The notes under the pieces are model-generated. The model did no database searches. It was not told where the DNA came from and saw only the letters and a list, made by a program, of their open reading frames with translations. Below are positions 7,298-9,242 of a stretch of 9,242 nucleotides of DNA, one piece after another. The first letter of the stretch is position 1, and each line of letters begins with the position of its first letter. Source of the DNA: Mageeibacillus sp. UBA1255 (GTDB lineage Bacteria; Bacillota; Clostridia; UBA1212; UBA1255); contig DBVV01000085.1 of the NCBI GenBank assembly GCA_002308795.1, positions 30,654 to 39,895 of the forward strand. Reading direction: 5' to 3'. A program made the translations under genes and the position numbers.

Positions 7298-8649
7298 TTT
7301 GTTTTCTCCTTGTATTCCAGACATTTACGGTAAAAAGCATCTGCCGCAGGTATAGCGGAAGGAAGGTACAGATGCGGGTATCCCGCATACAGCGTATCGT
7401 TCATAACACCGCATTCCCACCCTCTCCCGGACGGTTTTACAGCGGTAAAGTCATCTCCGCAGGACGTGCTGTCCCAGTAATGGAACTCATGCGCGCGAAG
7501 CATTGCCCCGGCCCCGCAAAGCAGTCCTTTTTTCTTTGCCGTAAGCGTCACGTATCCGAATCTGACGAGCCTGCCCGCGGCGAAACTGTCATGCTCAAGT
7601 ACTCCGCACATTTCTTCGCCGTCCAGTGTGCGCCCGAGATACTGAAATCCGCCGCATTCCGCGATCGTAGGCATTCCGGATCTGACCGCTTCAGATACGC
7701 TCTGTTTCGAGACCGTATTAACGGCCAGCCGGTGCGCGTAAAGTTCAGGGTAACCTCCCCCGAGCAGCAGGCCGAAGCATCCGTCCGGCAGCGGTTCGTT
7801 TGCCAGAGGAGAGAACGGACAGATATCTGCCCCCATTTTTTCCAAAAGGCGGATCGTATCGTGGTAGTAAAAAAAGAACGCCTGATCCTTCGCCGCAGCG
7901 ATGCGCACTTTCGGATGATGCGGTATGGCGAGAGGATCAAATCGCAGTTCAGGCGCCGTATCCGCTATCGATATCAGGCGGTCAATATCTATCGTTTTTT
8001 CGCATATCGAGGCGATCTTTTCTATTTTTTTCGAAATATCATCTATCTCGGAGGCGGCAATAAGTCCGAGATGCCTTGACGGTATAAGGCACTCTTCCGG
8101 AAGTTCGGGAATAAATCCTACAGGGATGACGCGCTCTTTAAAGCGTTCGCTCACTTTCTCGCATAATGATCTGTACGTTGAAGGAGATATCCTGTCGAAC
8201 AGTACACCAGCGATCATACTGTCCGGAACAAAGCGAAGAAAACCCTCTATAACAGCCAGAAGAGACGTTGACGCTCCCCTGGCGTTTATCACAAGGATGA
8301 CCGGAGTCTTCGTTTTACGTGCGACGGTATACGTGCTGTTGTCCGTCCCGCTCTCCCCCGTACCGTCGTAGTAACCCATCACACCTTCGATCACCGTGAT
8401 ACGCCCGCCTGCATTCTCGCCAAGAAGATACCTGAGAGTATTGTCATCGCAGAAAAACGGATCGAGGTTTGTGCATGGGATGCCGGTCACGGTCTCGTGA
8501 AAGGTCGGATCGAGGTAGTCAGGCCCGCATTTGCACGCGCTTACGCCGCTCATCCTTGACTTCAGCATCGAAAGGATGGCACATACGGCGGTGGTTTTAC
8601 CGCTTCCGCTTGACGTTCCGGCGATCAGTATACGCGGGCAATTCATCAT
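7294..8649 (-). CDS. cbiA: Cobyrinate a,c-diamide synthase (glutamine-hydrolysing)
   Basis: This cytoplasmic enzyme amidates the a and c carboxylates of cobyrinic acid using ATP and glutamine. At 451 residues it has the usual CbiA length. The N-terminal synthetase domain opens with the P-loop GTSSGSGKT (residues 11-19), followed by CGPDYLDP (41-48) and EGVMGYYDG (88-96). The C-terminal half is a class I glutamine amidotransferase domain with LLLGGGYPELYA (294-305) and the nucleophile Cys332 in AECGGFQYLG. The likely catalytic His426 is in GYPHLYLPS, and the family-typical AHEFHYW lies at 386-392. Two adjacent ATGs (8649 and 8646) can serve as start. The first gives a 4-base ATGA overlap with the ATPase gene. 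An AGAGG at 8654-8658 is better spaced for the second (7 nt against 4), so one residue is uncertain. The aerobic homologue CobB uses hydrogenobyrinate; the cbiD/cbiG neighbours favour CbiA. Confidence 0.97.
   Translation of the reverse strand: MMNCPRILIAGTSSGSGKTTAVCAILSMLKSRMSGVSACKCGPDYLDPTFHETVTGIPCTNLDPFFCDDNTLRYLLGENAGGRITVIEGVMGYYDGTGESGTDNSTYTVARKTKTPVILVINARGASTSLLAVIEGFLRFVPDSMIAGVLFDRISPSTYRSLCEKVSERFKERVIPVGFIPELPEECLIPSRHLGLIAASEIDDISKKIEKIASICEKTIDIDRLISIADTAPELRFDPLAIPHHPKVRIAAAKDQAFFFYYHDTIRLLEKMGADICPFSPLANEPLPDGCFGLLLGGGYPELYAHRLAVNTVSKQSVSEAVRSGMPTIAECGGFQYLGRTLDGEEMCGVLEHDSFAAGRLVRFGYVTLTAKKKGLLCGAGAMLRAHEFHYWDSTSCGDDFTAVKPSGRGWECGVMNDTLYAGYPHLYLPSAIPAADAFYRKCLEYKEKTK
7306..7311 (-). 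promoter_or_regulatory. Ribosome-binding site deciding the cbiC start
   Basis: The minus strand reads AAGGAG inside the last codons of cbiA, 8 nt before the ATG at 7297. It lies downstream of the alternative ATG at 7324 and so argues against that longer version. Confidence 0.8.
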
Positions 8650-9242
8650 TCTACCTCTGACAGTTCATTAAGCGTCGTCAATACACGTTTCCCGGTTTCG
8701 CGTGCGTATGATATAAGTTCCCGGTTCGCGCGGTTATATTCCCCGACCGGACAGCCCGTGTCGACAACGAATCCGACCCGGTCTATTATCTGCTTTGCTT
8801 CAGCCACCTGCGCCTCGCTTACCGGCATATACGGGCCGGAACAGATGAGTTTCCCCGCAAGCGGTCTTGCAACAGCTACGTCGATATCGTTTTCGGGAAG
8901 TATCCCTGCTGCGAATGCAATGCCCCGTTTCTGAAGCGCGCGGTAAAAAGGAATGCCGTACCCGCTGCCGCCAGTCACGAAACAGCGTATCTCCCCTGCA
9001 GGCGCTGACAGTTCCACGCTGCCCAGAAGAGCGTTGAAAGATCCCGATTCTATACCGTAAAGCGCTTTGACTGTTTCGTCCCTGAATATTTCCTCCGGCG
9101 TGCCGTAAGCAGCTATCCTGTCGCCTTTAACGCATACGATACGATCGGAAATGCGTTCGGCAAGGTCGATCTCATGGAGGCTCATCACGACGGTAATGCC
9201 GTTATTTTTAGCCATATCGGAAAGGATGTCGAGGAGTTCGAT
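8646..9242 (-). CDS. ABC transporter ATP-binding protein, C-terminal part (5' end outside window), FepC/BtuD-like, with a C-terminal extra domain
   Basis: The reading frame is open to the window edge, so the start codon, Walker A, signature motif and Walker B are not visible. The first visible residues, IELLDILSD, fit the stretch just after the D-loop. The next part has the switch histidine in MSLHEIDLA (visible residue 23) and then the usual tail strand and GTPEEIF of iron-siderophore/cobalamin-type importer ATPases. After about visible residue 68 the protein continues for some 130 residues beyond the normal end of the ATPase (about 8649-9038). This tail alternates predicted strands and helices and includes GGSGYGIP and PENDIDVAVA; it has no P-loop. 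I recall similar tails on clostridial ATPases but know no function. The stop codon overlaps the cbiA start, so the two are probably translated together. The substrate is unproven: corrinoid, cobalt chelate or haem/siderophore are all possible. The in-frame ATG at 9215 is internal and should not be taken as the start. Confidence 0.9.
   Translation of the reverse strand: MELLDILSDMAKNNGITVVMSLHEIDLAERISDRIVCVKGDRIAAYGTPEEIFRDETVKALYGIESGSFNALLGSVELSAPAGEIRCFVTGGSGYGIPFYRALQKRGIAFAAGILPENDIDVAVARPLAGKLICSGPYMPVSEAQVAEAKQIIDRVGFVVDTGCPVGEYNRANRELISYARETGKRVLTTLNELSEVE

Noticed and set aside
7298..7324. Nine-residue N-terminal extension of cbiC from an ATG at 7324
   Set aside because: A clear AAGGAG lies inside this extension at the right distance from the ATG at 7297, which also forms the ATGA overlap typical of this operon.
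7372..8079. Long plus-strand open frame (235 codons) opposite cbiA
   Set aside because: It lies wholly antisense to well-conserved cbiA, and its translation is rich in Arg and Ser with no recognisable motif. It is a shadow of the real gene.
8640..9242. Transposon, CRISPR, tRNA or repeat content at the right edge and elsewhere in the window
   Set aside because: Reading both strands showed no direct-repeat array, terminal inverted repeats, transposase motif or tRNA-like sequence; the region is coding throughout.

Overview
The window is the middle of an anaerobic-type (cobalt-early) cobalamin biosynthesis operon. Every gene lies on the minus strand, so transcription runs from position 9242 towards position 1. 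In that direction the order is: 3' part of an ABC-transporter ATPase gene, cbiA, cbiC, cbiD, cbiF, cbiG, cbiH, a cbiJ-cbiE-cbiT triple fusion, cbiB, and the first 19 codons of cbiP. Coding density is close to complete. The only clear spacer is 57 nt between cbiB and cbiP, and no stretch of 300 bases lacks a gene.

The cbiD and cbiG genes, together with stand-alone cbiF and cbiH, mark the oxygen-independent route. This fits a strict or facultative anaerobe. The moderate base composition (about half G+C by eye, not computed), the strong purine-rich ribosome-binding sites and the ABC ATPase with a long C-terminal tail suggest a clostridial Firmicute. That placement is inference; nothing in the window fixes a genus.

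The enzymes cover consecutive steps. CbiH contracts the ring and methylates C17, CbiF methylates C11, and CbiG opens the lactone and loses the C20 two-carbon unit. CbiD methylates C1 and CbiJ reduces cobalt-precorrin-6A. CbiT and CbiE methylate C15 (with decarboxylation) and C5, and CbiC moves a methyl group to give cobyrinic acid. CbiA amidates side chains a and c, CbiP the remaining b, d, e and g positions, and CbiB attaches the aminopropanol arm. CbiL (C20 methylation), a cobalt chelatase and a corrinoid adenosyltransferase are needed but are not in the window.

Most gene junctions are 4-base ATGA overlaps or nearly abutting, which indicates translational coupling along one transcript. The ABC ATPase joins cbiA by the same kind of overlap, so import (of corrinoid, metal or a related chelate; substrate not shown) is probably co-expressed with synthesis. 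No riboswitch, promoter, terminator, RNA gene, repeat or mobile element was seen; the operon's control region should lie beyond position 9242. The most unusual features are the roughly 130-residue uncharacterised tail on the ABC ATPase and the CbiJ-CbiE-CbiT fusion. The rest is a conventional operon.
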